Shown in pieces: positions 15,678 to 24,775 of a stretch of DNA of 64,000 nt. The notes under the pieces were generated by a model that was not told where the DNA came from, searched no databases, and saw only the letters and a program-made list of their open reading frames with translations. The stretch's first letter is position 1. Every line of letters begins with the position of its first letter. The stretch spans positions 56,505 through 120,504 of the forward strand of contig CAZBDU010000004.1 in the NCBI GenBank assembly GCA_964490725.1, given 5' to 3'. The translations under genes were made by a program, and so were the position numbers. The stretch comes from CAZBDU01 sp964490725. Lineage in GTDB: Bacteria; Spirochaetota; Spirochaetia; SZUA-6; DRHE01.

Positions 15678-16868
15678 TTATCTTCGCCATGGATTTCTCC
15701 CGTCTTGTGTTCTGCACAACAGGCGGATGAAGGAGAACATGGCGGTTCCCTTGAGTCCTGCGTCGTCGCGAAGCGCGAGAAAGGTCAGGGGTACGATGGG
15801 AAAGCCGCCGTGCCGCGCGTGGGCCAGGTAGGCGTTCTCCACGCGGTTGGAGAACGCGGGGTTGAGCCGGTTGAGCCGCCCGGTGACAATGACCTCCTGG
15901 GGATCGAGGATGGAGATCAGGTTGAAGATCGCCTTGCCCAGCGCGGAGGCCGCCCGGTCCAGCAGGGAGAGGGTGAAGCGGTCCCCTTTCTGGATGCGGG
16001 CCGACAGCAGGTCGATCAGCTCGTTGCGGGTGGGGGTGGGATCGAGCCCGAAGTGTCCGGCCAGCTCCCGGCTCAGCGCCAGCTCCGAGGCGACCGTCTC
16101 CAGGCACCCCCGCCGTCCGCAGCGGCAGGACAGCGGCGCGTCGGTGATATACGTGTGGCCGAAATCGCTGGCCTGCCCCGTGGCCCCCTGATACAGACTG
16201 CCCTCGATGATCAGTCCCGAACCGATTCCGGTGCCTATGTAGACGAAGGCCAGAGTGTGGAGCCGCTCACGGAGATGATCGTAGTACTCGTACATGGCCA
16301 TGGCTTCGACGTTGTTCATTTCGATGACCGGGCAGGGGAAAGAGGAGCTGAAGGCGTCCCGGATGAGCGGATTGTTGAACGGGTGGTGGGGCAGCGCCAG
16401 GCCCACGGCGAGGGGGTCCTGCGTGGGTGCGCATTCGGAGACCAGCGACTGCAGCTCAGCGACGATTCTCGGCGTCTCGGTTTCGGTGAAGCCGGCCGGA
16501 AAGCGCAGCTCATTGCGGGCCAGAAAGTTGTAGCCCAGATCCACGATCCCGAGCCGGCAGACCTCCGGGGTCAGATGCACCGCGGCCAGGCAGGCGGCCT
16601 TGGGGTTACGGGACAGGAGGTCCGCCTTCCGTCCGGCGGAAGCCCTGCTCAGGTTTCCCACCCGCCGCACGATCCCCCTTTCCAGCAGCTCGGCGGTGAT
16701 GCCCGAGACGGTGGAGGGGGCCAGTCCGGTGCGGTCGATGATCTGCTGCCGCGAGAGATGCTCCGCGGTCATGAGCGCATACAGCACGGAGCCGGTGTTC
16801 TGCGCCCGCAGGTGCGCGGTGTGCCCGGGCGGACGATGAAGGACGTCGGGTCGCGCTGACCGCTTCAT
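15678..16868 (-). CDS. ROK-family transcriptional repressor
   Basis: This 396-residue regulator has an N-terminal winged helix (QQIIDRTGLAPSTVSGITAE) and a ROK sugar-sensing domain (YIGTGIGSGLIIEGSLYQGA) with the zinc motif CRCGRRGCLE. The HTH makes it a NagC/XylR-type regulator and not a sugar kinase. It is the first gene of the sugar transport operon, so it probably represses its own operon until the imported sugar binds. A consensus promoter with an overlapping inverted repeat lies about 85-120 bases upstream of its start. Confidence 0.92.
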   Translation of the reverse strand: MKRSARPDVLHRPPGHTAHLRAQNTGSVLYALMTAEHLSRQQIIDRTGLAPSTVSGITAELLERGIVRRVGNLSRASAGRKADLLSRNPKAACLAAVHLTPEVCRLGIVDLGYNFLARNELRFPAGFTETETPRIVAELQSLVSECAPTQDPLAVGLALPHHPFNNPLIRDAFSSSFPCPVIEMNNVEAMAMYEYYDHLRERLHTLAFVYIGTGIGSGLIIEGSLYQGATGQASDFGHTYITDAPLSCRCGRRGCLETVASELALSRELAGHFGLDPTPTRNELIDLLSARIQKGDRFTLSLLDRAASALGKAIFNLISILDPQEVIVTGRLNRLNPAFSNRVENAYLAHARHGGFPIVPLTFLALRDDAGLKGTAMFSFIRLLCRTQDGRNPWRR

Positions 16869-16948
16869 ATTTTCCGCACCAAATCAAATATAAGCTACTA
16901 CGTGTAAAGCAGTTGCCCTATGCTTGCCACAGGAATCCGCTCATTAAC

Positions 16949-16990
16949 TCGACAGTCGAATAATTATAGACCCTGCAGCCGACCTGTCAA
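16949..16990 (-). promoter_or_regulatory. Consensus promoter and candidate ROK operator
   Basis: On the minus strand TTGACA (16990-16985), a 16-base spacer and TATAAT (16968-16963) form a near-perfect sigma-70 promoter reading into the ROK gene. Immediately downstream, over the expected start of transcription, lies the palindrome TCGACAGTCGA (16949-16959). A repressor bound there would block initiation, which fits autoregulation by the ROK protein. Confidence 0.75.
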
Positions 16991-17107
16991 TCCTTTCCGC
17001 TGAGACAACGGCGAGTGGCGCTCGAGAACCGCGGGGATGCGGCCATCGACCAGACGGCCCTTTCGCCCTCTACCAGGGAGTGTTGGCGGCGCTTGGACGG
17101 CTCCCGC

Positions 17108-17851
17108 CTACAGGCGCCAGTACTCGCTGCAGTCCTTCCGACGGTCAAGGAACCGGTATTCGATGAGGTAGCGCCGAATGAGCAGGTGGTCCGCCCAAAC
17201 GCGTGCCAGGATTGCGTTGACCTCCTTCTCCGCATAGCGCCGCCCCTCCCGGAAAAGCCCTGCGACCAGGCGCAGGAGAACGAGCTTGTCCTTTTGCCTC
17301 CTGGGCCATCCCGTCAACGAGATGCCGCCCTGCGGCAGGGCCCGCACGTAGCGCGATTCCACCGCCCTGGCCTCGCTCTCCGGGCTCCCGGCCCGGTCCG
17401 TCACGGCCGCAGGATTCTCAATGAACCTGGGCGTGGCGGGCCGCCTGCGGTCCAGGAGCCACATGAGGGCCAGGAATGACCGCGACTCTGCCTCCCGTCT
17501 CCGCAGCGCGAAGCGGTGGTTGCGCACCGTGGAGGCTGATTTGCCCCCGAGCGCATCTGCAATCTCCGCGTCGGATTTTCCTTGGTACAGGAGCCGGAGC
17601 ACCTTCTCCTGCGCGGCGGGCAGCCTGGCGGTTCGCCGCGCCAGCAGGGCCGCAAACGCTCCGCCATGCGCCCCCGCTACGTGAAGGGAGGCGGCCATCT
17701 TCGCCTCCGCATGGCCGCCCTCCACTGCATAGACCATGCCTTCCACGAATGCGGCCTCACAGTAAAGGCATCTATAGGCGCCCCCGATCTCCTCGCGGCG
17801 GAAGCCGTCCACGAGCTGCTCGATTTCCTGCTGGCATGGACGATGGCTCAT
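17108..17851 (-). CDS. LuxR-type HTH regulator with DUF2087 domain
   Basis: The 247-residue protein has an N-terminal segment with two Cys (YRCLYCEAAF), a LuxR/sigma-4-like helix-turn-helix (KVLRLLYQGKSDAEIADALG then KSASTVRNHRFALRRRE) and a C-terminal DUF2087 domain (DKLVLLRLVAGLFREGRRYA and YLIEYRFLDRRKDCSEYWR). DUF2087 proteins are small regulators that are often fused to or paired with other DNA-binding domains. It is divergent from the ABC-2 exporter, 118 bases away. The shared region holds two inverted repeats, so it is a good candidate regulator of that exporter. Confidence 0.85.
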   Translation of the reverse strand: MSHRPCQQEIEQLVDGFRREEIGGAYRCLYCEAAFVEGMVYAVEGGHAEAKMAASLHVAGAHGGAFAALLARRTARLPAAQEKVLRLLYQGKSDAEIADALGGKSASTVRNHRFALRRREAESRSFLALMWLLDRRRPATPRFIENPAAVTDRAGSPESEARAVESRYVRALPQGGISLTGWPRRQKDKLVLLRLVAGLFREGRRYAEKEVNAILARVWADHLLIRRYLIEYRFLDRRKDCSEYWRL

Positions 17852-17867
17852 GACGCAACCTATGATA

Positions 17868-17905
17868 TAGACAATCGTTGCTTCTGTCTACAATGACATT
17901 TGTCA
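17868..17905. promoter_or_regulatory. Two inverted repeats in the divergent regulator/exporter spacer
   Basis: TAGACA (17868-17873) and TGTCTA (17885-17890) form an interrupted palindrome with 11 bases between. TGACA (17894-17898) and TGTCA (17901-17905) form a second with a 2-base centre. Both lie between the DUF2087 regulator and the exporter operon. They share a GACA/TGTC core, as expected for repeated binding of one dimeric regulator. Confidence 0.5.
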
Positions 17906-17969
17906 CTACTTCGGCCCGCACTCCGGCGCTACACTTGGGACGAGCCTGGACAATGCAAGGAGGGATGAG

Positions 17970-18914
17970 GTGAACATTGCCACCATGCACGATGTGGTCA
18001 AGCGATATGGAAGCACCACCGCGCTGGACCACGTGGATTTCCAGCTTCGGGAAGGGGAGATTCTGGGGCTCCTCGGGCCCAACGGCGCCGGGAAGACCAC
18101 GGCGATCCACTCCCTGGTCGGCCTTCTTACGGTCGATGGGGGGGCCATCGAGCTGTTCGAGCAGAGGCAGCACACCGGGGCGCTGGAGCTGCGCCGCCGT
18201 GTGGGGCTCGTGACTCAGGAGATCACCATATTCGAGGACCTCACCGGGCGGGAGAATCTCCAGCTCTTCGCCGGGCTGTACGGCATCAAGGGCCCGGTCC
18301 GCCGCGACCGGATCCGCGACACCCTCGAGTTCGTGGGCCTCACGGAACACGCGGACAGGCTGGCCAGGAAGTACTCGGGCGGAATGAAGCGCAGGCTCAA
18401 CATCGCCTGCGCCCTAACCCACCAACCCGAGCTGCTGGTCATGGACGAGCCCACCGTCGGGATCGATCCCCAGTCCCGCCACCATATCCTGGAGTCCGTG
18501 CGCGCGCTTCGCGACACCGGAACCACGATCCTCTACACGACCCATTACATGGAAGAGGCGCAGGCCATCGCCAGCCGGGTGGTGGTCATGGATGTGGGCC
18601 GCCTCATCGCGCAGGGCACGGTGGACGAGCTGATCGAGCGCATCCAGTACGAGGAGAAGGTGGTCCTGGAGGTCGGTGACCCGTCTCCGGATCTGCTGGA
18701 AGACCTCCGCCGGGTCGCCGGGGTGAAGGACGTGCGGGCGCAGGGCGCGCATCTCACCATTGTATCCCAGGCAGGGGCAGGGAACCTGGACCAGATCATC
18801 TCCTGCGCGCAATCGGCCGGCGGCCTGCGTTCCGTCACGGCGGAGAAACCCACCCTGGAGGATGTGTTCCTTGCCCTGACTGGCAAGAGCCTGCGGGACG
18901 GAGAATCGCAATGA
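17970..18914 (+). CDS. ABC-2 exporter ATP-binding protein
   Basis: This 314-residue ATPase belongs to the antibiotic/lipid export (CcmA/DrrA) group. Walker A is GPNGAGKTTAI, the signature is YSGGMKRRLNIACALTH and Walker B is LLVMDEPTVGID; H-loop THYMEE follows. A C-terminal 90-residue extension (VDELIERIQYEEKVVLEVGD) is typical of this group. GTG at 17970 follows AAGGAGGGATG. Its end overlaps the first permease by four bases. With the two permeases it should form an exporter controlled by the downstream two-component pair. Confidence 0.93.
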   Translation: MNIATMHDVVKRYGSTTALDHVDFQLREGEILGLLGPNGAGKTTAIHSLVGLLTVDGGAIELFEQRQHTGALELRRRVGLVTQEITIFEDLTGRENLQLFAGLYGIKGPVRRDRIRDTLEFVGLTEHADRLARKYSGGMKRRLNIACALTHQPELLVMDEPTVGIDPQSRHHILESVRALRDTGTTILYTTHYMEEAQAIASRVVVMDVGRLIAQGTVDELIERIQYEEKVVLEVGDPSPDLLEDLRRVAGVKDVRAQGAHLTIVSQAGAGNLDQIISCAQSAGGLRSVTAEKPTLEDVFLALTGKSLRDGESQ

Positions 18915-19663
18915 ACGGATACTGGATCGCGATGCGGATGGCCTTCCTCCGCCTGCTGCGGAACCCCACGACCATGCTGGTCGGGCTCGGCGTGCCGCTC
19001 GTCCTGATCCCCATCCTCGGGTATTCCTTGGCCGGGATCCCCGGCATCGATGCGTTCCTGAAAGGGACCTCAGTCATGACCTTCATGGCCATGATGGTGA
19101 TCATCATGTTCCAGCTCTTCAGCGGCGGCTTCATGATGAGCCATGTGAACGAGGCCTACTTCACGTCGCGCAAATGGAGGATGCGCATGCTGCCGTGCCA
19201 GCCCTCCGTGGTCGTCTTCGGGTTCCTCGGCGCGGGCCTCACCGTGAGCCTTCTCCAGGGATTCATCCTGGCGGGGATTGCCACGCTCGCCCTCGGCGCG
19301 CGCTTCGGGAACCTCGGTGTTGCCCTCCTGGTCTTCCTGGGGCTGTCGCTGTTCGCGCAGCTTCTTGGCACCCTCATGCTCCTGGGCTTCCGCTCGTACG
19401 GCCCCGCGTTCGCCATGACCTGGATCGTCGCCTACGGGAGCTGCGTGCTGGCGGGCATGATCTTCCCGCTGCCCGTGGACAGGCCCTTCTTCCACTTCCT
19501 CACCACGTACGGCACGCCCGCCTCCCTGGCGCAGACCGCCCTCCTTGGCTCGACGCGCGGCGGGGCGTCCTCCGAGATCGCGCTGTGCGTGGGCGTGATC
19601 TTCCTGGCTTCGGCGATCCTCGGCCTCCTGGTCGCCCTCCTGGCGCGCAGGAGGCTCGCATGA
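18911..19663 (+). CDS. ABC-2 type permease, first subunit
   Basis: This 250-residue membrane protein of the ABC-2 family has six predicted helices, including TTMLVGLGVPLVLIPILGYS, FMAMMVIIMFQLFSGGFMM and the C-terminal VGVIFLASAILGLLVALLAR. The segment TSRKWRMRMLPCQPSVVVFG is the cytoplasmic coupling region found between helices in this family. It overlaps the ATPase gene before it and the second permease after it by four bases each, so the three proteins are probably made in equal amounts as one exporter. Confidence 0.88.
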   Translation: MNGYWIAMRMAFLRLLRNPTTMLVGLGVPLVLIPILGYSLAGIPGIDAFLKGTSVMTFMAMMVIIMFQLFSGGFMMSHVNEAYFTSRKWRMRMLPCQPSVVVFGFLGAGLTVSLLQGFILAGIATLALGARFGNLGVALLVFLGLSLFAQLLGTLMLLGFRSYGPAFAMTWIVAYGSCVLAGMIFPLPVDRPFFHFLTTYGTPASLAQTALLGSTRGGASSEIALCVGVIFLASAILGLLVALLARRRLA

Positions 19664-20343
19664 CGGTATTCCTGTACACGCTGAAGCGCAGCTTCCGCAG
19701 CCCGGTGAACCTCATCCTCCTCTGCGTTGCCCCGCTCGGCCTGGTCTTCATTCCCCGGTTCGGCGACTGGGCGATGCCCTTCGGGTTCCACCTCTACAGC
19801 GAGCTGGTGTTCTTCATCGCATTCTTCCTGATCCGGGCAGTGGCAGAGGACCGGGGAAGAGGGATCCTCACGCGCATCGCCGCCACGCCAATCACTCACT
19901 TCCAGTACCTGGGCCAGACGCTGCTCGCCTATGCGTGCCTCCTGCTGGCGCAGAACACGGCCATGGTCCTGGGGGGGCTCCTGCTCTACGGCGGCGCGCT
20001 GGGAAGGCCGCTGCGCCTCCTGGCCGCCTACTGGACCTTCTCCCTCACCGCGCTGGCTTTCTGCCTGGCCATGTGCTCCCTCATCCGGATGCGAGAGGTG
20101 GCGTACTCTTCCTGCTCCTTCCTGATCATGGCCTTCGCCGCCATCGGCGGCTCCCTGGTGCCGACCTCCATGATGCCGGCCTTCCTGAGGAGGCTGGCGA
20201 TGGTGAGCCCGGTCTACTGGCTGCACAACGCCCTCCAGGCGGTCCCCGGCAAGGGGAATCAGTTTGTGCTCTCCCTGGCGGTCATGCTACTCTTGGCCGT
20301 GGCCTTCCTGTTGGCAGGAAGCAAGCGGCGCATGGTATCCTGA
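19660..20343 (+). CDS. ABC-2 type permease, second subunit
   Basis: This is a 227-residue paralogue of the first permease. It starts MTVFLYTLKRSFRSPVNLIL at the ATGA overlap, so longer in-frame starts are not needed. The coupling region is EDRGRGILTRIAATPITHFQ. Six helices follow the usual ABC-2 order, and SSCSFLIMAFAAIGGSLVPT with FLRRLAMVSPVYWLHNALQA is the conserved C-terminal half. Two different permeases with one ATPase imply a heterodimeric exporter. The substrate is unknown. Confidence 0.87.
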   Translation: MTVFLYTLKRSFRSPVNLILLCVAPLGLVFIPRFGDWAMPFGFHLYSELVFFIAFFLIRAVAEDRGRGILTRIAATPITHFQYLGQTLLAYACLLLAQNTAMVLGGLLLYGGALGRPLRLLAAYWTFSLTALAFCLAMCSLIRMREVAYSSCSFLIMAFAAIGGSLVPTSMMPAFLRRLAMVSPVYWLHNALQAVPGKGNQFVLSLAVMLLLAVAFLLAGSKRRMVS

Positions 20344-20360
20344 CGCCCGGGAGCGTGCCC

Positions 20361-21482
20361 ATGGTTCACGGGGAAAGCCCCACCCCCTCTTCCTTCCGTC
20401 TGGCATGGCGCCTCGCGTGCGAGGCGTTCCTGCTGGCGCTGTGGTTCACGGGCACGGGGATGGCCGGCCTTGTTTTCACCCTGGCGCTCATCGTCCTGAG
20501 CGTGGCGCGGTGGCGCTTCCCGCTGCCGGCCTGGACGACCCTCGCCGACCAGGCACTGTGCCTTGCCTTTCTTCCGGTGTGGCCTGGCGCGGCCTTTGCC
20601 CTGGCGCTGCCGCTCTTCGACGCGACTGCGGCCGCGCGGCCCTGGTTTGCCCTCCCCTGTCTTGCGGTTCTCGCCTTCCTGGGGCGATGGTCCCTGGGGC
20701 TCGCTGCCATCTTCGCCGGCGCGCTGCTCTGCGGGGCGGCGGCGGCGTTCTGGAGCCGGCAGGTGGCGCGCCTCAGGCGGGAGGCCGACGCGGAGCGGGG
20801 GGATCGGCTGGAGGGGGAGCGGCTGCGGGAGGAGATGACCCGCGACAGCACCCGTGCGGCGCGCATCGCGCAGCTTTCCGAACGGGCCCGGATAGCCCGC
20901 GACCTCCATGACCATGCCGGCCACGAGATCATTGCCGCGCAGCTCGGCCTGGACGCCTTCGAGCAGCTCTGGCGGGAGGGCGATCCCCAGGCGGATGAGC
21001 TCCTCGCCCAGGCCCGGGGCCGGCTCCAGGAGGGAATGGGCATCCTCCGCGCCACCGTGCGGGGCCTGGCCCCGGCAACGGGAACAGGGATAGAGCGCCT
21101 GGACGAGATCTGCCGGACCTTCGCCGATCATTCCGTCCGGCTCCTCGTGACGGGGAACGCCGGCGCCGTGCCGCCCTACGGATGGGCCGTGCTGGAGCCC
21201 TGTCTCAAGGAGGGGCTCAGCAACGCCGCCCGCCACGGGACCTCCACGGATATCGAGGCCACGTTGGATGTGGCGCCGCACATCGTGCGCCTGTGCGTGG
21301 CCAGCCGCGGCCCCGGTGTGAAGGCCGGAGCGCCCGGGTTGGGCCTCCGCAGCCTGCAACAGAGGGCGCGGGCCATCGGCGGCAACGTCGCGACGGACAC
21401 CCGCGAGGGGTTCCGTCTGATCTGCGTGCTGCCGCTGCCCGATCGCGCCCGCTCTGGCGGCGGGGAGGAGGCGGAGCCGTGA
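20361..21482 (+). CDS. NarL-type sensor histidine kinase
   Basis: This 373-residue kinase starts at 20361. Its N-terminal half contains about five membrane helices (LACEAFLLALWFTGTGMAGL and onward) with no extracellular loop of note, as in intramembrane-sensing kinases linked to ABC exporters. A coiled coil leads into a HisKA_3 domain with ERARIARDLHDHAGHE, where the His of LHD is phosphorylated. The ATPase domain has CLKEGLSNAARHG, GVKAGAPGLGLRSLQQRA as N and G boxes. It overlaps the response-regulator gene and follows the exporter by 17 bases, so it probably senses the exporter's substrate or its envelope effect. Confidence 0.9.
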   Translation: MVHGESPTPSSFRLAWRLACEAFLLALWFTGTGMAGLVFTLALIVLSVARWRFPLPAWTTLADQALCLAFLPVWPGAAFALALPLFDATAAARPWFALPCLAVLAFLGRWSLGLAAIFAGALLCGAAAAFWSRQVARLRREADAERGDRLEGERLREEMTRDSTRAARIAQLSERARIARDLHDHAGHEIIAAQLGLDAFEQLWREGDPQADELLAQARGRLQEGMGILRATVRGLAPATGTGIERLDEICRTFADHSVRLLVTGNAGAVPPYGWAVLEPCLKEGLSNAARHGTSTDIEATLDVAPHIVRLCVASRGPGVKAGAPGLGLRSLQQRARAIGGNVATDTREGFRLICVLPLPDRARSGGGEEAEP

Positions 21483-22087
21483 AGGTCCTCATCGTGGACG
21501 ACGATCCGACCGTGGCTGCGAGCCTGAAGGTGCTCCTGTCGCGCGAGCCGGACATCGAAATCGCAGGCGTCGCCTCCGACGGCGCGCACGCCGTGCGCGC
21601 CTGTGAGAAGAGCCTCCCCGATGCCGTGCTCATGGACCTGCGCATGCCGGGCATGGACGGCATCGAGGCGACGCGGAGAATCCGGAAGCGCTGGCCGGCC
21701 GTGCGGGTCATGGTCCTGACGACCTTTGAGGACGATCAGAGCATCCACGAGGCCCTCCAGGCCGGCGCAGGCGGCTATCTCCTGAAATCCACCCCCATCG
21801 CCGGCATGGCGCAGCGGCTGCGCGCTCTCATGACCGAGACCGCAGTGCTGGACGCGCGCGTGCTGGACCGGCTCACGGACGCGGACCCGCAGCCGCTGCC
21901 CGGCCTCACGCCGCGGGAGAACGAGGTGGCGGAGCTGGTGGCGCAGGGGTGCTCCAACCGGGAGGTCGCCGACGCGCTCCTGATCAGCGAGGGCAGCGCC
22001 CGCAACATAATCTCCACGGTGCTGGAGAAGCTGAACCTGCGCGACCGGACCCAGCTGGCGATCTTCTACTGGCGCCGAACCCTCTGA
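21479..22087 (+). CDS. NarL/FixJ-family response regulator
   Basis: This 202-residue regulator starts at the GTG overlapping the kinase stop (GTGA). The receiver domain has DDD at residues 7-9, phospho-acceptor Asp53 in AVLMDLRMPGMDG, and the conserved Lys in GGYLLKSTP. The C-terminal LuxR-type HTH reads LTPRENEVAELVAQGCSNRE and SEGSARNIISTVLEKLNL. It is the cognate partner of the preceding kinase and likely controls the exporter operon. Its 3' end overlaps the convergent cyclase gene by 22 bases. Confidence 0.92.
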   Translation: MKVLIVDDDPTVAASLKVLLSREPDIEIAGVASDGAHAVRACEKSLPDAVLMDLRMPGMDGIEATRRIRKRWPAVRVMVLTTFEDDQSIHEALQAGAGGYLLKSTPIAGMAQRLRALMTETAVLDARVLDRLTDADPQPLPGLTPRENEVAELVAQGCSNREVADALLISEGSARNIISTVLEKLNLRDRTQLAIFYWRRTL

Positions 22088-24597
22088 CCCGCCGCGGCCT
22101 TCACGCGGTTTCTCCCCTCGGTCTTGGCCCGATACAAAGCCTGGTCGGCGGCGCGCAGCAGTTCCTCGCCCGTCATGCCGTCCGCCGGGAACACGGAGAC
22201 ACCGGCGGAGATCGTTACCGGACCCAAGGGCCGTCCCAGATGGCTGACTGCCAGGCTCTCGGCGTGCTTCCGCAGCTGTTCGGCACGCTCTGTGGTTACC
22301 GCCGAGGTGGCTTCCGGCAGGACCAGGACGAACTCTTCGCCGCCATACCGGCAGGCGATATCACCGGCGCGCAGGTGGGCGTGAAGCAGATCGCCCAGGG
22401 CGCGCAGCAGCTCATCACCGGCTGCGTGGCCGAAACGGTCATTGAAGTCCTTGAAGTGGTCGATGTCCACCATGATGATCCCGGCGGTCAGCTTCTTGCG
22501 TTCCGCGCGGCGCAGCTCGAGGTCCAGGGTTTCGGTCATGTAGCGGCGGTTGTACAGGTGGGTCAGGGGGTCACGAATCGACAGCTCCTTCAGCTCGCTG
22601 CGGAGCTTCAGGTTGGACAGGGCCAGCCCGATGCGTTCGGCCACAGATACGGCAAGAACCTGGGTTTGTTCCGAGCAGCCTCTTGCGTGGAAAAGCCCGA
22701 TCGTCTCTCCCATAGCCGAGATGGGAATGCACAGCGAGGCCGCGCCTGAGGCCGCCTGCTCGTGGGGGCAGGAGGGCCTGCCTGCGTGCATGCGTCCTCG
22801 TCTCAAGCCCCAGCAGTCCTCGGGTCGAAAGACCGCCGCCTCGGGGGGTGAGTCTCCCCACTCCGCGGCGAGTGAAAGCATGCCCTGCTGCGAGTCGTAC
22901 ACGTACAGGGCCCCCGAGGTCGCGGGGAGCAGCCGGGGCGCATACGCCGACACCACCGGGTAGGCCTCGGCGAGCAGGAGGCAGGCCTGGAACATGTCCC
23001 CCATCTCGTTGAGCAGCTGGATCTCCCTGTTGCGTTGATCCAGCTCTGCGACGCGTGCGGTGAGCGCGCTGCGGGAGCCCTCCAGCTCCTGCTTGAGCCG
23101 CCTCTGCTTGTCGATCTCGACGGAGAGGGCCAGGGTTCGCTCCTGGATCAGGCGTTCGATCCGGCTGGCGCTCCGCATGCGCCGGGCAAAATACGTTCCC
23201 GCCAGAGCGGTGAAGACGATGCCCCCAACCAGGATGTACCAGGATTGCCAGGTCCGGTGGCTGGCGATGAAGCCATAGGTGGCGTAGACCCGGATCGCCC
23301 ACTGTCGCTGCCCGGCGTCGATCGAGGTGCTCCAGACGGTCTGCGTTCTGACCTCGTACCTGGCTCCGGCCTTCGGAGAACGCGAGCGATGGTAGTAGAC
23401 GAACGGCTCCCCGCGGGCAGAGCCGTCCACCACCTCCAGGTCAATACCCAGGGGGGCCGGGTCGCCCAGGGAGCGCTCGACCAGCCGGTCGACCCGGAAC
23501 ACGATGGCGGCGAAACTCACAACGGCGCCGAAACCGGAGCGGGGCTGACCGGAGGCGTCGTTGCCGTATATGGGAAGGAACTGCCAGACATTGTAGGCTG
23601 CCGATCGAGGGTAGGGCAGGCGATTCTTTCCGCTCGTTGTCGGCCTTCCGGATACGCCCGCCTGCTGCATGGCATCCCATATTCCGGGCACGGAAGAAAG
23701 GTCCAACCCCACCAGCCCCCTGGTGCGTCGTTGGGGCTCCACGAACAGCAGGGGGAAGTACTCACCCTTGTGGGAAGCCGGCTGCAGCCGTCCAGCCGGG
23801 TCCATCTCCCGGATCGTGAACCCGGGAGCGACGGCCTGCTGAGCCACCTGCTCGAAGCGCTCCCGGTCGGCGGCGCTCACTCGGGGAACGATGGCAAGCA
23901 GCTGGAGGTCCGTCTCCAGGCCCATGATTCCCTGGGCGAACTCCTGGAACTCCTCGGCGAAGCGGCTCCTGCGGCTCAGCTCGGGCTCGCTGGCGGCCTG
24001 GTAGAACAGGCCGAGCAGGCTGAGCTCGGTTTCATGCTGGGCGAGCACTACGCGAATCGCCTCCGCACGGTCGCGGGCAATGACGTCGAAATCCGCGCGC
24101 AGCCTGTTCCTCTCCGCGTCCTGATAGTAGACGAACACGCCGACGGTGGCCGCGGCGCCGACCAGGATCGACACCAGCAGGGGGAGGTAGCTGCGCAGGA
24201 ACGAGCGGACCCGACGCAAAGAGCCGGCTGCCTTGCCCTTCTGCTGCGGGAGCGGGCCGCGCGCCTCTTGCCTCTGCTCCCGCCGGGCAAGCTGGCGTCC
24301 CACCGCCTCCGGCAGATCGGCAAGCCTGGCCCGCTGGATCGCCTCGGCGCCCCGCACGCTTGTCGTCGCCCCGTCGGACAGGATGATGAGAGGCACGCCG
24401 GGGTGATCGCGGGTCCACAGCGACGAGTCGGCTATGACCAGATCAACCTGCTCGCGTCCGAGAATCTCATCTGCGGCCTGGGCCGTGCGGGCCCTCAGGG
24501 GCCGCACCGCATAGCCGCCTTCCGCGAGGGTTCGCAGCACTCTGAACGCCAGTCTCCGGCTGTCCAGCAGCAACAGGACGCACAGTCTGTCGGCCAC
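22066..24597 (-). CDS. Diguanylate cyclase with CHASE, GAF and GGDEF domains
   Basis: The likely start is GTG at 24597 (VADRLCVLLLLDSRRLAFRV), giving 843 residues; upstream in-frame codons look non-coding. The N-terminal 120 residues resemble a degenerate receiver with ADSSLW in place of a usual Asp motif. A helix (YLPLLVSILVGAAATVGVFV) precedes a periplasmic CHASE domain (DFDVIARDRAEAIRVVLAQH; EYFPLLFVEPQRR), a second helix, a GAF-like domain and a GGDEF domain. The active loop is YGGEEF with an RAGD inhibitory site five residues before it, so it should make cyclic di-GMP with product feedback. The CHASE ligand is unknown. Confidence 0.9.
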   Translation of the reverse strand: MADRLCVLLLLDSRRLAFRVLRTLAEGGYAVRPLRARTAQAADEILGREQVDLVIADSSLWTRDHPGVPLIILSDGATTSVRGAEAIQRARLADLPEAVGRQLARREQRQEARGPLPQQKGKAAGSLRRVRSFLRSYLPLLVSILVGAAATVGVFVYYQDAERNRLRADFDVIARDRAEAIRVVLAQHETELSLLGLFYQAASEPELSRRSRFAEEFQEFAQGIMGLETDLQLLAIVPRVSAADRERFEQVAQQAVAPGFTIREMDPAGRLQPASHKGEYFPLLFVEPQRRTRGLVGLDLSSVPGIWDAMQQAGVSGRPTTSGKNRLPYPRSAAYNVWQFLPIYGNDASGQPRSGFGAVVSFAAIVFRVDRLVERSLGDPAPLGIDLEVVDGSARGEPFVYYHRSRSPKAGARYEVRTQTVWSTSIDAGQRQWAIRVYATYGFIASHRTWQSWYILVGGIVFTALAGTYFARRMRSASRIERLIQERTLALSVEIDKQRRLKQELEGSRSALTARVAELDQRNREIQLLNEMGDMFQACLLLAEAYPVVSAYAPRLLPATSGALYVYDSQQGMLSLAAEWGDSPPEAAVFRPEDCWGLRRGRMHAGRPSCPHEQAASGAASLCIPISAMGETIGLFHARGCSEQTQVLAVSVAERIGLALSNLKLRSELKELSIRDPLTHLYNRRYMTETLDLELRRAERKKLTAGIIMVDIDHFKDFNDRFGHAAGDELLRALGDLLHAHLRAGDIACRYGGEEFVLVLPEATSAVTTERAEQLRKHAESLAVSHLGRPLGPVTISAGVSVFPADGMTGEELLRAADQALYRAKTEGRNRVKAAAGQRVRRQ

Positions 24598-24775
24598 CTG
24601 AACTCCCTGCCCATCCACCTCTCGTGTCGATCTGCAGCATCCGATCCAGAGTCTCAATGCACATATATATACTACGTCTGACGCGAACCACCATGTCCCA
24701 TCGGCGGCGCACATGAAGAGCGACATCTCGGGGTCTCGGGGAATGTCTTGCAGCCGGAGTCGCAGGGGTGCTATC

